From Kribbella sp. VKM Ac-2568 (GTDB taxonomy: Bacteria > Actinomycetota > Actinomycetes > Propionibacteriales > Kribbellaceae): DNA of 64,000 nucleotides. Below the pieces are notes generated by a model, which did not search any database, was not told where the DNA came from, and saw only the letters and a program-made list of their open reading frames with translations. The DNA is taken from the NCBI RefSeq assembly GCF_004345365.1, contig NZ_SLVF01000005.1, forward strand, positions 372,001 to 436,000, given 5' to 3'. The position numbers were made by a program, and so were the translations under genes. Position 1 is the stretch's first letter. Every line of letters starts with the position of its first letter. Below are positions 26,632 to 36,275 of the stretch, piece by piece.

Positions 26632-28377
26632 ACCAAGCCCTGGGGCACATCCTCGAAGCGCTGCGCGCGTCCTACCTCAACGAACGCTCGGTGTGCTGTG
26701 TGCGGCGATCACGCCCCAGACTCGACCACATCCATGCCGACCTCACATCGAGTCCTCCCGTGCCGTCGCCGTGATGACGACTATGGCGCACGAAGCCGAG
26801 GCTCTATCGCGGTTCTGCGTTAGGGTCGATGCAATACCAGCGTCGGTCTTTATTCCGCAGACGCGGACCCCTCCTCGGTGGTCGCCCGTCGGAGCGTTGG
26901 CAACGCTGCTGCGGTGACCGTATTCGGTTGCGGTTGGATCCTGCCCGCTGGAACAGGACCACTCCAGACTGCGCGCGTTTCCGGGCGATCGCAAGAGTTT
27001 GCGGGCGGGCGCGGACTCTCGCGTACGCCGCGAACCCGTCCCGATCCGGCGCAGCAACACGGATGACCGGCGGGGTGCGCCACCGCAGGTGTCACCAGGT
27101 CACGGACCGCCTCGCTGTACCACGCTGCCTTTGTCGGCCCCGAGGGCCGAAACCGACGGCGGTCTTGTCTCGCCGATAGCGGTCCAACTTCGGCGCCCAC
27201 CCGGCACAGGCTCTTGTACTCGGTCAGGTCGAAGCCAAGCTGGGTGCCGTCGGGATACAGGTCGAGGGTCGCCAGCCTGAACGAGGTGAAATGTTGACTC
27301 GCGTCTACCTCTACGAACACTCCGCTCTCCACGTGAACGAAGTCCCCCGACAACGCAGTGACCTTCTTGGCGACCATCTCCGCCTCGACGCCGCCATGTG
27401 CGTGGATGGCACCGCGACTCGTGGGCGAATCACCTCGAGCAGGTCGGCGCCCTGGCCGCCCTCCATGGACCACCAGCCCTCCCGGAAGGGTCGTCCCGCC
27501 GAGATGCACCACGGCCATGTTGATGTACGGAAACGGGCGGGCGATATCGCGAACGCCGTCGTACATCGACGCGTCGCCCGTGGAGGTGGGCCAGACGCTC
27601 CACCTCCCTCGATGTGTCGCTGAGCTCGAGCATGCTGCCATCACTGGCGGCTCCCGCGCAGTGAGGTTCCCGAAGCACAGACCGCTGTTATGGGAGGGTG
27701 ACCAGGCGTGACGACCCCACGTGCCACCGCTCGCCGGCGCTGCAGGCTGACGATCTCGCGACGCTCGGCGCCGTCGTCTTGGGCCCGTGGCCGACGGTCC
27801 AGGCAAGTGGCCGCGGTACCACCGTCGCCGCGCGCACCTCGATCCGCTGGTGGGCGCCATGTCGGCGTGATCGCTTCGAGCCCTACTGGGCGGACCACCC
27901 GCAGGCATCCCGGGAGCCACCCCGCGGTCCCATCGACGCTGGCAACTGACTGCCGCGGGTTTGGCGGCGGCCGGCCGGAGGTTCACCTGCTGAAGCGCGG
28001 GGGGCGCCGAGAGGCCACCGAGTCGCCGACGCGACCGGCGCGGTGACCTCGGGAACATCATGGAGCCCACATCGCCCATCCGCTGTGCATCGCCGGCGCA
28101 ATCGCTACCCCGGGACCCCTTGCGGTCGCCGTGAAACGCGCGCAGTGTGAAGTGTCCTGCCCAAACGGCAGGAGCCAACCGCAACGGCCGCAGACGGATC
28201 ACGGCCGCAGCGGTTTCGCGCCCACCGATGACGCGGTGGCGCGCCTCACAGTCGGCACCGTTCTGCCTTGCCGTGACATTCGAGCCATCGCTCCGCAGCA
28301 GGACCGGCGCGATCGGCCACGAAGAGGTTGTGCGAGGCGTCTGGGCGGGGGGACCTTGCCTGAGAGGAGACCCGGCG
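26632..28377. other. 1.7 kb of decayed sequence ahead of the sensor kinase
   Basis: No intact gene is visible. On the minus strand 27190-27360 reads like protein (FVHVESGVFVEVDASQHFTS, then LATLDLYPDGTQLGFDLTEY) but I do not recognise it. A metallo-hydrolase fragment at 27380-27560 is listed separately. The remainder gives only low-complexity Arg/Pro/Ala translations in all frames. Confidence 0.35.
27380..27560 (-). pseudogene. MBL-fold metallo-hydrolase, C-terminal fragment
   Basis: One minus-strand frame gives PFPYINMAVVHLGGTTLPGG and LVV. After a frameshift the next gives MEGGQGADLLEVIRPRVAVP. In MBL-fold hydrolases this corresponds to the DVAVLHLGGT..VTMDGxQGADLLEVIxPxxAVPVH segment. The metal-binding HxHxDH part is not found, so it is a fragment. 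Confidence 0.5.
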
Positions 28378-31300
28378 ATGAAGGCATCCGCTCTGTTCGG
28401 TGCTGGTTGGGAAGACGAATCGGTGGAGGTGCTATGGACAGACACGGAGCGCGTCTTTTGCCGACTATGGCACGAAGGCGCCGAGGGCGGTAGGCACGCT
28501 TTCATACCCTTGCCTCTCGGCATCGAGCAACCGGCTCCCGACAGCATCGCTCGCCTCATACACGAATACGAACTGAAAGACTACGTGGACAGTTCGTGGG
28601 GCCTGCAACCAGTCGCCCTCGTGCGCGACCGCGGGCGGACGTTCCTGGAAGTTGGGTACACCGGAGGCGAGCCGCTCGATCGCCTCATCGGCGGTCCAAT
28701 GGAGATCGGACGCTTTCTGGAGCTGGCCGTCTCGCTGACTACCGCACTTGGCCGACTCCATGCAGCTGGACTCATTCACAAGGACATCAAGCCGACCAAC
28801 GTGCTCCAAGACGCCGCGACCGGAAGGGTTTGGCTTACCGGGTTCGGCATCGCGTCCGGATTCGCGCGCGAGCGCCAGTCGCCGGCGCCGCCGGAGGTCA
28901 TTGCGGGCACTCTTGCGTACATGGCGCCCGAGCAGACGGGCCGCATGAACCGCTCCGTAGATGCGCGCAGCGATCTTTACGCGTTGGGCGTGACCCTGTA
29001 CCAGATGATCACAGGCGTACTGCCGTTTACAGCCACGGATGCCATGGAACTGGTGCATTGCCATCTCGCGCGCCGACCCGTGCCACCGGCCGAACGGACT
29101 CCTGGCGTGCCTGCGGCAGTCTCGGCTGTCGTCATGAAGTTGCTCGCCAAGACACCGGAGGACCGGTATCAAACCGCGGTCGGTGTGAACGACGACCTGA
29201 GACGCTGCCTGACGCTGCATCGGCACGGGATCAGCATCGAGCCTTTTGCCCTGGCGGCGCACGACGTGCCTGATGTCCTCCGCATCTCCGAGACGCTGTA
29301 TGGGCGCGAGCGGAACATTCAGGAGCTGGTCGCGGCATTCGAGCGTGTCGCCAATGAGGGCAGCAGCGAGCTTGCGCTCGTGTCCGGCCACCCGGGGATC
29401 GGCAAGTCATCGGTCGTCAACGAGCTGCAGCGGACGCCGAGCCTGTCGAAGGGTATCTTCGCCGCGGGAAAATGCGATCAATCCACTCGCGACATCCCGT
29501 ACGCGACCCTCGCCCAGGCATTGCACGGCCTCGTGCAGATGATCCTGCGCAGCAGCGAAGCAGAGCTCGCGCGCTGGCGCGCTTCCATCGAGTACGCCGT
29601 GGGGCCGAACGGCCAGCTCATCATCGGTCTCGTTCCCGAACTGCAGCTGGTGATCGGCAAACAACCTGCGGTGCCGGACCTCCCGCCACAGGACTCGCGC
29701 AACCGCTTTCAGATGACCTTTCGCGCGTTCCTGCGCGTATTCGCCCGGTCTGAGCACCCGCTGGTGCTATTTCTCGACGATCTGCAATGGATCGACGCCG
29801 CGACCCTGGGTCTGGTCGAGGATCTGGTTGGCCGCCGTGAGACGCGGCACCTGCTGCTGATCGGAGCCTACCGCGACAACGAAGTCGACTTGTCGCACCC
29901 GCTCCTGCAGGCGCTGGATGCCCTGCGCCGCAACGGCACGCGTGTGAGCGCGATCGTGCTTTCGGCGCTCACCCTGGATGACGTGTGCCGGCTCATCGCC
30001 CGCGCTGTGCATGGCAACGAGGAGCACGTGCGTCCGCTCGCGCGCCTGGTGCTCGACAAGACCGGCGGCAATCCGTTCTTCACGATCCAGTTGCTGACCG
30101 AGCTCGCTACCGAGTCGCTCCTGACATTCGATGCCGGTGCTGCGACGTGGCGCTGGAACCTCGCACGGATTGGCGCGAAGGGTTATACGGACAACCTGGC
30201 GCGGTTGATGGTTGGGAAGCTGCAGCGCCTACCCGTTGCGGCACAGGAGGCGTTGAAGGAGCTCGCCTGCCTCGGCAGCATCGTGGAGTTCGCGAGGCTC
30301 GCCATCGTTCGAGAGAGCTCAGAGGAGGAGGTCCATGCGACGTTCCGAGACGCTGCGCGAGCGGGCCTCGTGATACGCCTCCAGGGCGCGTATCGATTCG
30401 CGCACGACCGCATTCAGGAGGCGGCATATGCACTCATCCCGCAGGCGTCGCGGCCCGAGATGCACCTGCGCATCGGACGCCGGCTCCGCGATGCGAGCGA
30501 CGGGGAGCCGACGGCAGAGCATGTCTTCGCAATCGTCGCTCAGCTGAATCGTGCCGTTGACTCGATCGCTGACGTCGGTGAGCGAAGGATGTTGCTACGG
30601 CTGAACGTCCTCGCTGGGATGAAGGCGAAGGCCGGGATCGCCTATGCCGCTGCGCGGGACTATCTCGCCCAGGCGGCGGTCCTTGTGGCTGAGGACGCTT
30701 GGGGGCGGTACTACGACGAGACGCTGGAGCTCTATCTCGCTCTCGCCGAGTGTGAATACTTGATCGGCACGTTCGACTCGGCGGACCGGCTGTTCGAGCT
30801 GATGCTGGGCAATGCGCGCTCGGATCTCGACCGCGCCAGGATCTACAGCTTGCGCATCAAGGTCTATCAGGCCAGTAGCCGATACGACGAGAGCGTCGTC
30901 CTGGCGCTCGAAGCGCTGCAGCTGTTCGGTGTGGTCTTTCCAAGCTCGGACGACGAGATCGCGGCAACGACGGCCGCGGAGTTCCGCGCCGTTTCCGTCA
31001 ACCTCGGCGGACGCCGCATCAGCGATCTGCTCGATGCGCCGGTAGCCGACGACGCCGAGGTGCGGGCCATCATCGCGCTGCTCGTCGAGGCGGCGCCCGG
31101 CGCATACAACGGGAGACCGAAGCTATTTCCGTTGGTGGCCATGAAAGCAGTAAATTTCGCGCTGAGATATGGCAATACCGAGCAGGCCAGCTATGCCTAT
31201 GCGGTGCATGCACTGACGCTCGTGTCGACCTATGGCGACGCAGCGCAGGCGTTCGCGTTCTCCGAGATGGCGTTGCGGCTCAACGACAGGTTCGACAACG

Positions 31301-33936
31301 CGCGCCTCCGCGGGGCGCTCCTGCATCTCCATGGCAACCACGTCAACTTTTGGCGCCGCCATTTCGCCACCGCCGTCCCGATCCTTGACCACGGGTTTCA
31401 TGCGTGCCTGGAAGTCGGCGACTTCGTCTACGCAGGCCATATCGCCTTCCTGACGGTCTGGCAGGCGATCGAAAGAGGCGACCCGCTCGAGGAGGTGCAG
31501 ACGCTGGCAGTGCGTAACGCCGAGTTTGCACGCCAGACTCATATCGAGGCGGTGTATCAGACCATTGCTCTCCAGCAACAGTTCATCGCAAGCCTTCAAG
31601 GGAGGACAAGCGATCCGCTGGCCTTCGACGCGGCCGGATTCACCGAGGGCGCGTCGCTCGACGCGATTGCCAGGTCTTCGTTCGGCTGCGGCATCGCCTT
31701 CCACCGGATCATGAAGCAAGTGCTCGCCTTTCTGCACGGCCGGTTCGCCGAGGCTCTGGATGCCGCGCGCGAGGCGGAACTGATGCTTGACGCGGCAAGG
31801 GCGACGCCGATTGAGGCGACCCATCACTTCTACTACGCCCTCACCCTGACAGCGCTGCACTCGGCGGCGCCCGCGAGCGAGCAGGCGCAGTTCACCCGGC
31901 TTCTCGAGGGCAAGCTGAAGAAGCTGAAACTCTGGGCCGCCGACTGTCCGCAGAACTATCGCAACCGCTATGCACTTGTGCTGGCTGAGATCGCGCGGAT
32001 CGAAGGTCGGGCGGCGGAGGCCATGGACCTGTACGAGGAGGCGATCCGGTCTGCCAGGGACGAGGGCTTCGTGCAGCAGGAGGCGCTGGCATTCGAGCTG
32101 GCGGCGCGCTTCTACGCGGCTCGAGGCTTCGCCACGTTTGCTCACGCGTATCGAAGAAGCGCGCGTAACTGCTACCGTCGCTGGGGCGCGCAGGGCAAGG
32201 TGCGCCATCTGGATGAGACGTACCCGGAGTTGCGCGATGAGATTGCGCCGCCGCACACGCCAACCGTGATCGCGGACACCGTTGAACATCTCGACCTCGC
32301 GACGGTGATCAAGGTGTCGGAAGCGGTATCGGGCGAGATCGTTCTGGAGAAGCTGCTCGATACGATCATGCGCACGGCCATCGAACACGCCGGCGCCGAA
32401 CGAGGCTTGTTGATTCTTCCGCGCGGTGACGAGCTTCGGATAGAGGCGGCAGTCACGAGCCACGGCAATGAGGTGACGGTCGCTCTGCCACAGGCGGGAG
32501 TGACTGGCGCAGATCTGCCGGAGCCAGCGCTCCGGTACGTCCTCCGCACCCACGAGAGCGTCCTACTGCACGATGCCTCGGCGCAGGGCGCATTCGCCGC
32601 CGACCCTTACGTTCGCGATCACCGAGCACGGTCCGTGCTCTGCCTGCCGCTGCTCAAGCAGTCCCGATTGCTCGGGGTGTTGTACCTGGAGAACAACCTC
32701 GCGCCTCATGTCTTCACTCCGGCGCGAATGGCCATGCTCAAGCTGCTTGCTTCCGAGGCGGCCATCTCGATAGAGAATACCCGTCTCTATGCCGATCTCC
32801 AGGAGCGCGAGTCACGCGTCAGGCGGTTGGTGGATTCCAACATCATTGGGATCTTCATCTGGAACCTCGACGGTCGCATCATCGAGGCCAACGAGGCGTT
32901 TCTTCAGATCACGGGATATGCGCATGACGATCTCGTGTCGGGCCGGATGCGCTGGAAGGAGTTGACGCCGGCCGATTGGACCGAGTCAGACGAGCGGCGC
33001 CTCGCCGATCTGCAAGCGAGCGGTGTCGCGCAGCCATACGAGAAGGAGTTTTTCAGGAAGGACGGGACCCGCGTGTCCGTCCTGGTGGGCGCAGCGGTCT
33101 ACGACAAGCCGCGGAATGAAGGTGTCGCCTTCGTGGTGGACTTGAGCGAGCGCAAGGAGGCTGAGGAGGCTGCTCGTGCCAGCGAGCGGCGCTACCACGA
33201 AATCCAATTGGAATTGACGCATGCCAACCGCATCGCCGCCATCGGACAGCTAGGAGCGTCGACCGCGCATGAGATCAGCCAGCCGCTGTCGGGCATCATC
33301 ACCAATGCCAGCACCTGCCTTCGAATGTTGGACGCCAACCCCCCGAACTTGGCGGGTGCACGCGAAACGGCGCGGCGCATGCTTCGTGACGGCAACCGTG
33401 CTGCTGATGTGATCGCACGTTTGCGCGCTCTGTTCAGCAACAGGCCGCCGACGCTGGAACCCCTGGACCTGAACGAGGCCACGTGGGAGGTCATTGCGCT
33501 GTCGTCGAGCGAGCTTCAGAGAAGCCAGGTAGACGTTCGGGCGGAGTTGGCCGACGACCTCCCGTCCGTTACGGGCGATCGTGTGCAGCTGCAGCAGGTC
33601 ATCCTAAACCTTCTCCGGAACGCCGCGGAGGCGATGGACGGCGTCGATGATCGACCAAGACGCGTCGTGATCAGGACCGCCCGAAGCGAACACGATCACG
33701 TGCGCCTGAGCGTGGAGGATGTCGGAGTAGGGCTCGACCCGCATGGAATGGCCACCCTCTTCAAGGCATTCCACACGACCAAGACCGACGGCATGGGGAT
33801 CGGCCTGTCGATCAGTCGAACCATCATCGAGAGCCATCAGGGACGCCTCTGGGCAACACCGAATGATGGTCCGGGGATCACGTTGGCGTTCTCCATTCCG
33901 CGTGCGACCGACGACGGGCCGATAAGGACTCCATGA
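28378..33936 (+). CDS. multidomain sensor: Ser/Thr kinase-like, AAA ATPase, TPR, GAF, PAS, histidine kinase
   Basis: The ATG at 28378 follows GAGAGGAGACCCGGCG and gives about 1852 residues. In order: a protein-kinase-like domain to ~280 (LIHKDIKPTNVL; the Mg-binding DFG is GFG), a STAND/AAA ATPase ~310-600 (SGHPGIGKSS; LVLFLDDLQWID), a long TPR-like helical region to ~1290, a GAF domain ~1320-1470 (GAERGLLILPRG, LLKQSRLLGVLYLENN), a PAS domain ~1480-1600, HisKA with the phospho-acceptor in STAHEISQPLSGI, and HATPase_c (VILNLLRNAAEAMDG, DVGVGLD, GMGIGLSISRTI). The family is best known from proteobacteria. It probably signals to a FixJ-type regulator such as those encoded 2 kb away. No membrane segment is evident. 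Confidence 0.88.
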   Translation: MKASALFGAGWEDESVEVLWTDTERVFCRLWHEGAEGGRHAFIPLPLGIEQPAPDSIARLIHEYELKDYVDSSWGLQPVALVRDRGRTFLEVGYTGGEPLDRLIGGPMEIGRFLELAVSLTTALGRLHAAGLIHKDIKPTNVLQDAATGRVWLTGFGIASGFARERQSPAPPEVIAGTLAYMAPEQTGRMNRSVDARSDLYALGVTLYQMITGVLPFTATDAMELVHCHLARRPVPPAERTPGVPAAVSAVVMKLLAKTPEDRYQTAVGVNDDLRRCLTLHRHGISIEPFALAAHDVPDVLRISETLYGRERNIQELVAAFERVANEGSSELALVSGHPGIGKSSVVNELQRTPSLSKGIFAAGKCDQSTRDIPYATLAQALHGLVQMILRSSEAELARWRASIEYAVGPNGQLIIGLVPELQLVIGKQPAVPDLPPQDSRNRFQMTFRAFLRVFARSEHPLVLFLDDLQWIDAATLGLVEDLVGRRETRHLLLIGAYRDNEVDLSHPLLQALDALRRNGTRVSAIVLSALTLDDVCRLIARAVHGNEEHVRPLARLVLDKTGGNPFFTIQLLTELATESLLTFDAGAATWRWNLARIGAKGYTDNLARLMVGKLQRLPVAAQEALKELACLGSIVEFARLAIVRESSEEEVHATFRDAARAGLVIRLQGAYRFAHDRIQEAAYALIPQASRPEMHLRIGRRLRDASDGEPTAEHVFAIVAQLNRAVDSIADVGERRMLLRLNVLAGMKAKAGIAYAAARDYLAQAAVLVAEDAWGRYYDETLELYLALAECEYLIGTFDSADRLFELMLGNARSDLDRARIYSLRIKVYQASSRYDESVVLALEALQLFGVVFPSSDDEIAATTAAEFRAVSVNLGGRRISDLLDAPVADDAEVRAIIALLVEAAPGAYNGRPKLFPLVAMKAVNFALRYGNTEQASYAYAVHALTLVSTYGDAAQAFAFSEMALRLNDRFDNARLRGALLHLHGNHVNFWRRHFATAVPILDHGFHACLEVGDFVYAGHIAFLTVWQAIERGDPLEEVQTLAVRNAEFARQTHIEAVYQTIALQQQFIASLQGRTSDPLAFDAAGFTEGASLDAIARSSFGCGIAFHRIMKQVLAFLHGRFAEALDAAREAELMLDAARATPIEATHHFYYALTLTALHSAAPASEQAQFTRLLEGKLKKLKLWAADCPQNYRNRYALVLAEIARIEGRAAEAMDLYEEAIRSARDEGFVQQEALAFELAARFYAARGFATFAHAYRRSARNCYRRWGAQGKVRHLDETYPELRDEIAPPHTPTVIADTVEHLDLATVIKVSEAVSGEIVLEKLLDTIMRTAIEHAGAERGLLILPRGDELRIEAAVTSHGNEVTVALPQAGVTGADLPEPALRYVLRTHESVLLHDASAQGAFAADPYVRDHRARSVLCLPLLKQSRLLGVLYLENNLAPHVFTPARMAMLKLLASEAAISIENTRLYADLQERESRVRRLVDSNIIGIFIWNLDGRIIEANEAFLQITGYAHDDLVSGRMRWKELTPADWTESDERRLADLQASGVAQPYEKEFFRKDGTRVSVLVGAAVYDKPRNEGVAFVVDLSERKEAEEAARASERRYHEIQLELTHANRIAAIGQLGASTAHEISQPLSGIITNASTCLRMLDANPPNLAGARETARRMLRDGNRAADVIARLRALFSNRPPTLEPLDLNEATWEVIALSSSELQRSQVDVRAELADDLPSVTGDRVQLQQVILNLLRNAAEAMDGVDDRPRRVVIRTARSEHDHVRLSVEDVGVGLDPHGMATLFKAFHTTKTDGMGIGLSISRTIIESHQGRLWATPNDGPGITLAFSIPRATDDGPIRTP

Positions 33937-34178
33937 CCGCCATACGTTCCCCCTTGTATCGGTCGTGATCGCCCTACGGCTGTACTGCATAAATCTCTGA
34001 GCGATACGGGATCGGCGGCAAACTCCGTCATCCGCGCACCGTCCCATAGCCATCGCGTCACACCGCATACGATGCGTGCGTTTGGGCCCCACGGGCGGTA
34101 ACCGCATCGCTGCCGCATGGTGGAGGTGTGACCGGACTACACGTCGCGTCTCCGCAGGGCTCCAGGTGCATCTCAAAG
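33937..34178. other. intergenic sequence, nothing recognised
   Basis: No gene, RNA or motif is recognisable between the sensor kinase stop and the inverted repeat at 34179. Confidence 0.3.
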
Positions 34179-34245
34179 CCCGCGGTGCTTCACGATTCGT
34201 CGCCTGGTGTCAAGCGCTGGGTTCTCACGGCCGCAGCACCGCGGG
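34179..34245 (-). repeat. 11-base inverted repeat with 45-base spacer, IS1380-like left end
   Basis: CCCGCGGTGCT at 34179-34189 and its exact complement AGCACCGCGGG at 34235-34245 enclose 45 bases. On the minus strand an ATG follows the inner arm after about ten bases. The same geometry precedes both IS1380-type transposase starts in the window (4492-4559 and 61311-61375), so this may be the surviving left end of a third element. No transposase sequence is readable after it. Confidence 0.4.
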
Positions 34246-34442
34246 TTCGTATAGCGGTGCAAGTTGACTACGGGATCGCGATCAGGATCCGTGGGTTTCG
34301 GAGAGGGCTCGAGGTTCTCCGAGCAGGCGACACAATTTCTGGTCGCCTCGGGTGTCCGTTCGGGCACCAGAAATCACCAGCGGCGGAAGCAAACTGCGAG
34401 GCCCCGGAATGTGTCTAACAGGGTGTCCAAAAGGGGGACATC

Positions 34443-35048
34443 ATGAAGACCAGCCGCAGACCGATCCAAACCGCACTCGCCGTCCTGGCCGCCGCCGCCG
34501 TCTCGGCGGGCGCGGTCGCTGTACCGACCTTCGCCAGGCCCGCTTCCCACGCGACGATCCGGACAGCCGCCACGACCACCGCCTGCGCGTCTGGTTGGGG
34601 CTCGTTACCGGAAGCGGGTAACCGGGCCGGCATGGGAGAAGGCTCGCTGACCAATGTCCGCGCCGGCCGGCATGCCTGCTACGACCGACTGGTGGTCGAC
34701 ATCAGCAGCCACGGCACGAGCTACAGCATCCGGTACGTACCGGCCGTCTCTATGGACGGATCCGGGGATCCGGTGCCATTGCGAGGCGGAGCCAAACTTC
34801 GGATCATCGTGTCCCCACCGGACTATGACGTGAATTCGGGTCAATCGACCTACAGTCCGGCCAACCGACGCGAACTGGTCAACGTCACCGGCTACCGCAC
34901 ACTCCGCCAGGTCGCCCATGCCGGCAGCTTTGAGGGCCAGACCACCCTCGGGGTCGGCGTCCGTGCCCGACTCCCATTCCGTACCTTCACCCTGGCCGGC
35001 CCTGGTACGGGCAGCCGGCTCGTCATCGACATCGCCCATCGCTGGTAG
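34443..35048 (+). CDS. secreted AMIN-like domain protein
   Basis: AAAGGGGGACATC precedes the ATG. The 201-residue product has a signal peptide (basic start, then ALAVLAAAAVSAGAVAVPTF, cleavage likely after the following ARPA). It is followed by a single beta-rich domain of about 150 residues (ACYDRLVVDISSHGTSYSIR, LRIIVSPPDYD, GVGVRARLPFRTFTLAGPGT, SRLVIDIAHRW). This fits the AMIN-like domain of small secreted actinobacterial proteins. The function is unknown, with a cell-wall association the usual guess. It is intact and flanked by relics on both sides. Confidence 0.75.
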   Translation: MKTSRRPIQTALAVLAAAAVSAGAVAVPTFARPASHATIRTAATTTACASGWGSLPEAGNRAGMGEGSLTNVRAGRHACYDRLVVDISSHGTSYSIRYVPAVSMDGSGDPVPLRGGAKLRIIVSPPDYDVNSGQSTYSPANRRELVNVTGYRTLRQVAHAGSFEGQTTLGVGVRARLPFRTFTLAGPGTGSRLVIDIAHRW

Positions 35049-35263
35049 CGACGCTGACCTCACCGACGACAACCTCGAAGCCCGTCATCCCGACGTTCCA
35101 GCGCGAGACCGGCTCACAATGACAGGACGTTGAGGCCGACCAGGAGGTCAGGGGCGACTCGGATTTCCGACCAGGGTCTCTCACTGGTGCGGCGGTAGCC
35201 CGAAGCGGGATTGTGGTCTACAGAGAACTCGCACGCTTTTCGTCCCCAGGTCACGAGAACGCG
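35049..35263. other. short intergenic region, possible minus-strand remnant
   Basis: On the minus strand 35117-35250 reads ACEFSVDHNPASGYRRTSER and PWSEIRVAPDLLVGLNVLSL before a stop. The composition is coding-like, but it is not recognised. Confidence 0.25.
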
Positions 35264-35431
35264 ATGCCGACGATTCACCTCCACCGGACGACCACCGCGA
35301 CACCGGAGCAGTTCGTGGCCGGCCTGACCGACTTCGGGCCCGGCCGCGCGACGCTCTTCGGCAACAGCACCGACGAGTACCTGAAGGCGCACGACCAGAG
35401 TCCTGGTTACGACGTCACCGAGTGCTCGGGC
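35264..35431 (+). pseudogene. SRPBCC-family protein, N-terminal fragment
   Basis: From the ATG at 35264 the product MPTIHLHRTTTATPEQFVAG continues as LTDFGPGRATLFGNSTDEYL and then KAHDQSPGYDVTECSG. This is the start of a small SRPBCC (START-like) ligand-binding protein. After about 56 codons the frame passes without a stop into recombinase sequence, so the gene has been cut by a rearrangement and makes at best a chimera. Confidence 0.55.
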
Positions 35432-36149
35432 GTCGACTGCACACACCAGATTCAGCGTGTGGCGGGGAAAGGCCTCGTGCGCACCCGCGTCAAGTCCGAG
35501 GCCGGCGAACGGCGCCTGCTCCTTCCCGACTGGGCTGTGGACATGCTCCGCGCTAGATGGAACGCGGGGGCCGTCCGATTCGCCGGTCTTCCCGGACTCG
35601 CCCGGGGGATTTCGAGATCCGCACAACGTCCGAAAGAGTCTGCGAGACGTGCGCACGCCGGTCGGAAGCGAGAGACGACGGGAACTCGGCCGGGTTCTTC
35701 GAAACCATCGCCGCCAGGCCGGCTACACCCAGCAGGACGTCGTGAACAAGCTCGGTTGGAAGAAGACGCGCATCACTCTCATCGAGACTGGCCGAGTCAG
35801 ACTCGATGCGCAGGAAGCCGGCGTACTGGCAGACGCTTACCAACTGCCGAGGCGGGAACGAGCCGCCCTGATGGAGCTGACAGAGCTCGCCGGCATCCGC
35901 TCCTTGGCAGATGAGCTGGCATGGGTGGCCTCCCACAAGTTCCGTAAGACCACCGCCACCATCCTTGACGAGGCAGGACACTCCGCCCGGCAAGTCGCCG
36001 ATCAGCTGGGCCACTCCCGCACAAGCACGACGCTGGACGACTACATCGGTCGCAAGGTGCGCAATCCTGCGGCGGCCGAGGCCCTCGATGCGGCGCTTCG
36101 GCCGATCCATGAGGACGATCGGCAAGTGCCAGAAGGTCCCGGGCACTAG
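35432..36149 (+). pseudogene. tyrosine recombinase with an in-frame XRE helix-turn-helix inserted in the catalytic domain
   Basis: One frame gives GLVRTRVKSEAGERRLLLPD then WAVDMLRARW. After a frameshift near 35565 a continuous frame runs to 36149. It reads VFPDSPGGFRDPHNVRKSLR, then at codons of 35670-35912 an XRE HTH (LGRVLRNHRRQAGYTQQDVV, NKLGWKKTRITLIETGRVRL), then the catalytic end: LAWVASHKFRKTTATILDEA (HxxR), QVADQLGHSRTSTTLDDYIG (GH and nucleophile Tyr). The N-terminal arm and first catalytic Arg are absent. The XRE insert is in frame with both flanks and at a defined position, so it looks like a real domain architecture, not debris. A tRNA 3' fragment follows 80 bases downstream, as expected for an integrase beside its att site. 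Confidence 0.65.
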
Positions 36150-36230
36150 CGGCAGGTCTCGGTGCGAGAACGCCAATCACGTGAGTGTGGTCCGAAAGTT
36201 CATCACTCTCGAGGCATATTGCCTGGTCAG

Positions 36231-36275
36231 GAGCCGACGAGGGGACTCGAACCCCTAACCACCGCTTTCTGAGCC
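36231..36275 (-). other. tRNA 3'-end fragment, likely attachment site remnant
   Basis: On the minus strand AGGGG TTCGAGT CCCCT forms a perfect T-arm (plus-strand 36240-36256), followed by CGTCGGC as the 3' acceptor strand. The 5' half of a tRNA is not present. A tRNA 3' part next to a tyrosine-recombinase gene is the usual signature of an attL/attR site. The second att copy was not found in the window. Nearby AGCCCAG/CTGGGCT arms at about 36272 and 36321 might be recombinase arm sites. Confidence 0.55.

Noticed and set aside
31123..32553. 476-codon open frame opposite the large sensor kinase
   Set aside because: Antisense shadow of the TPR and GAF region; no motif or start signal.
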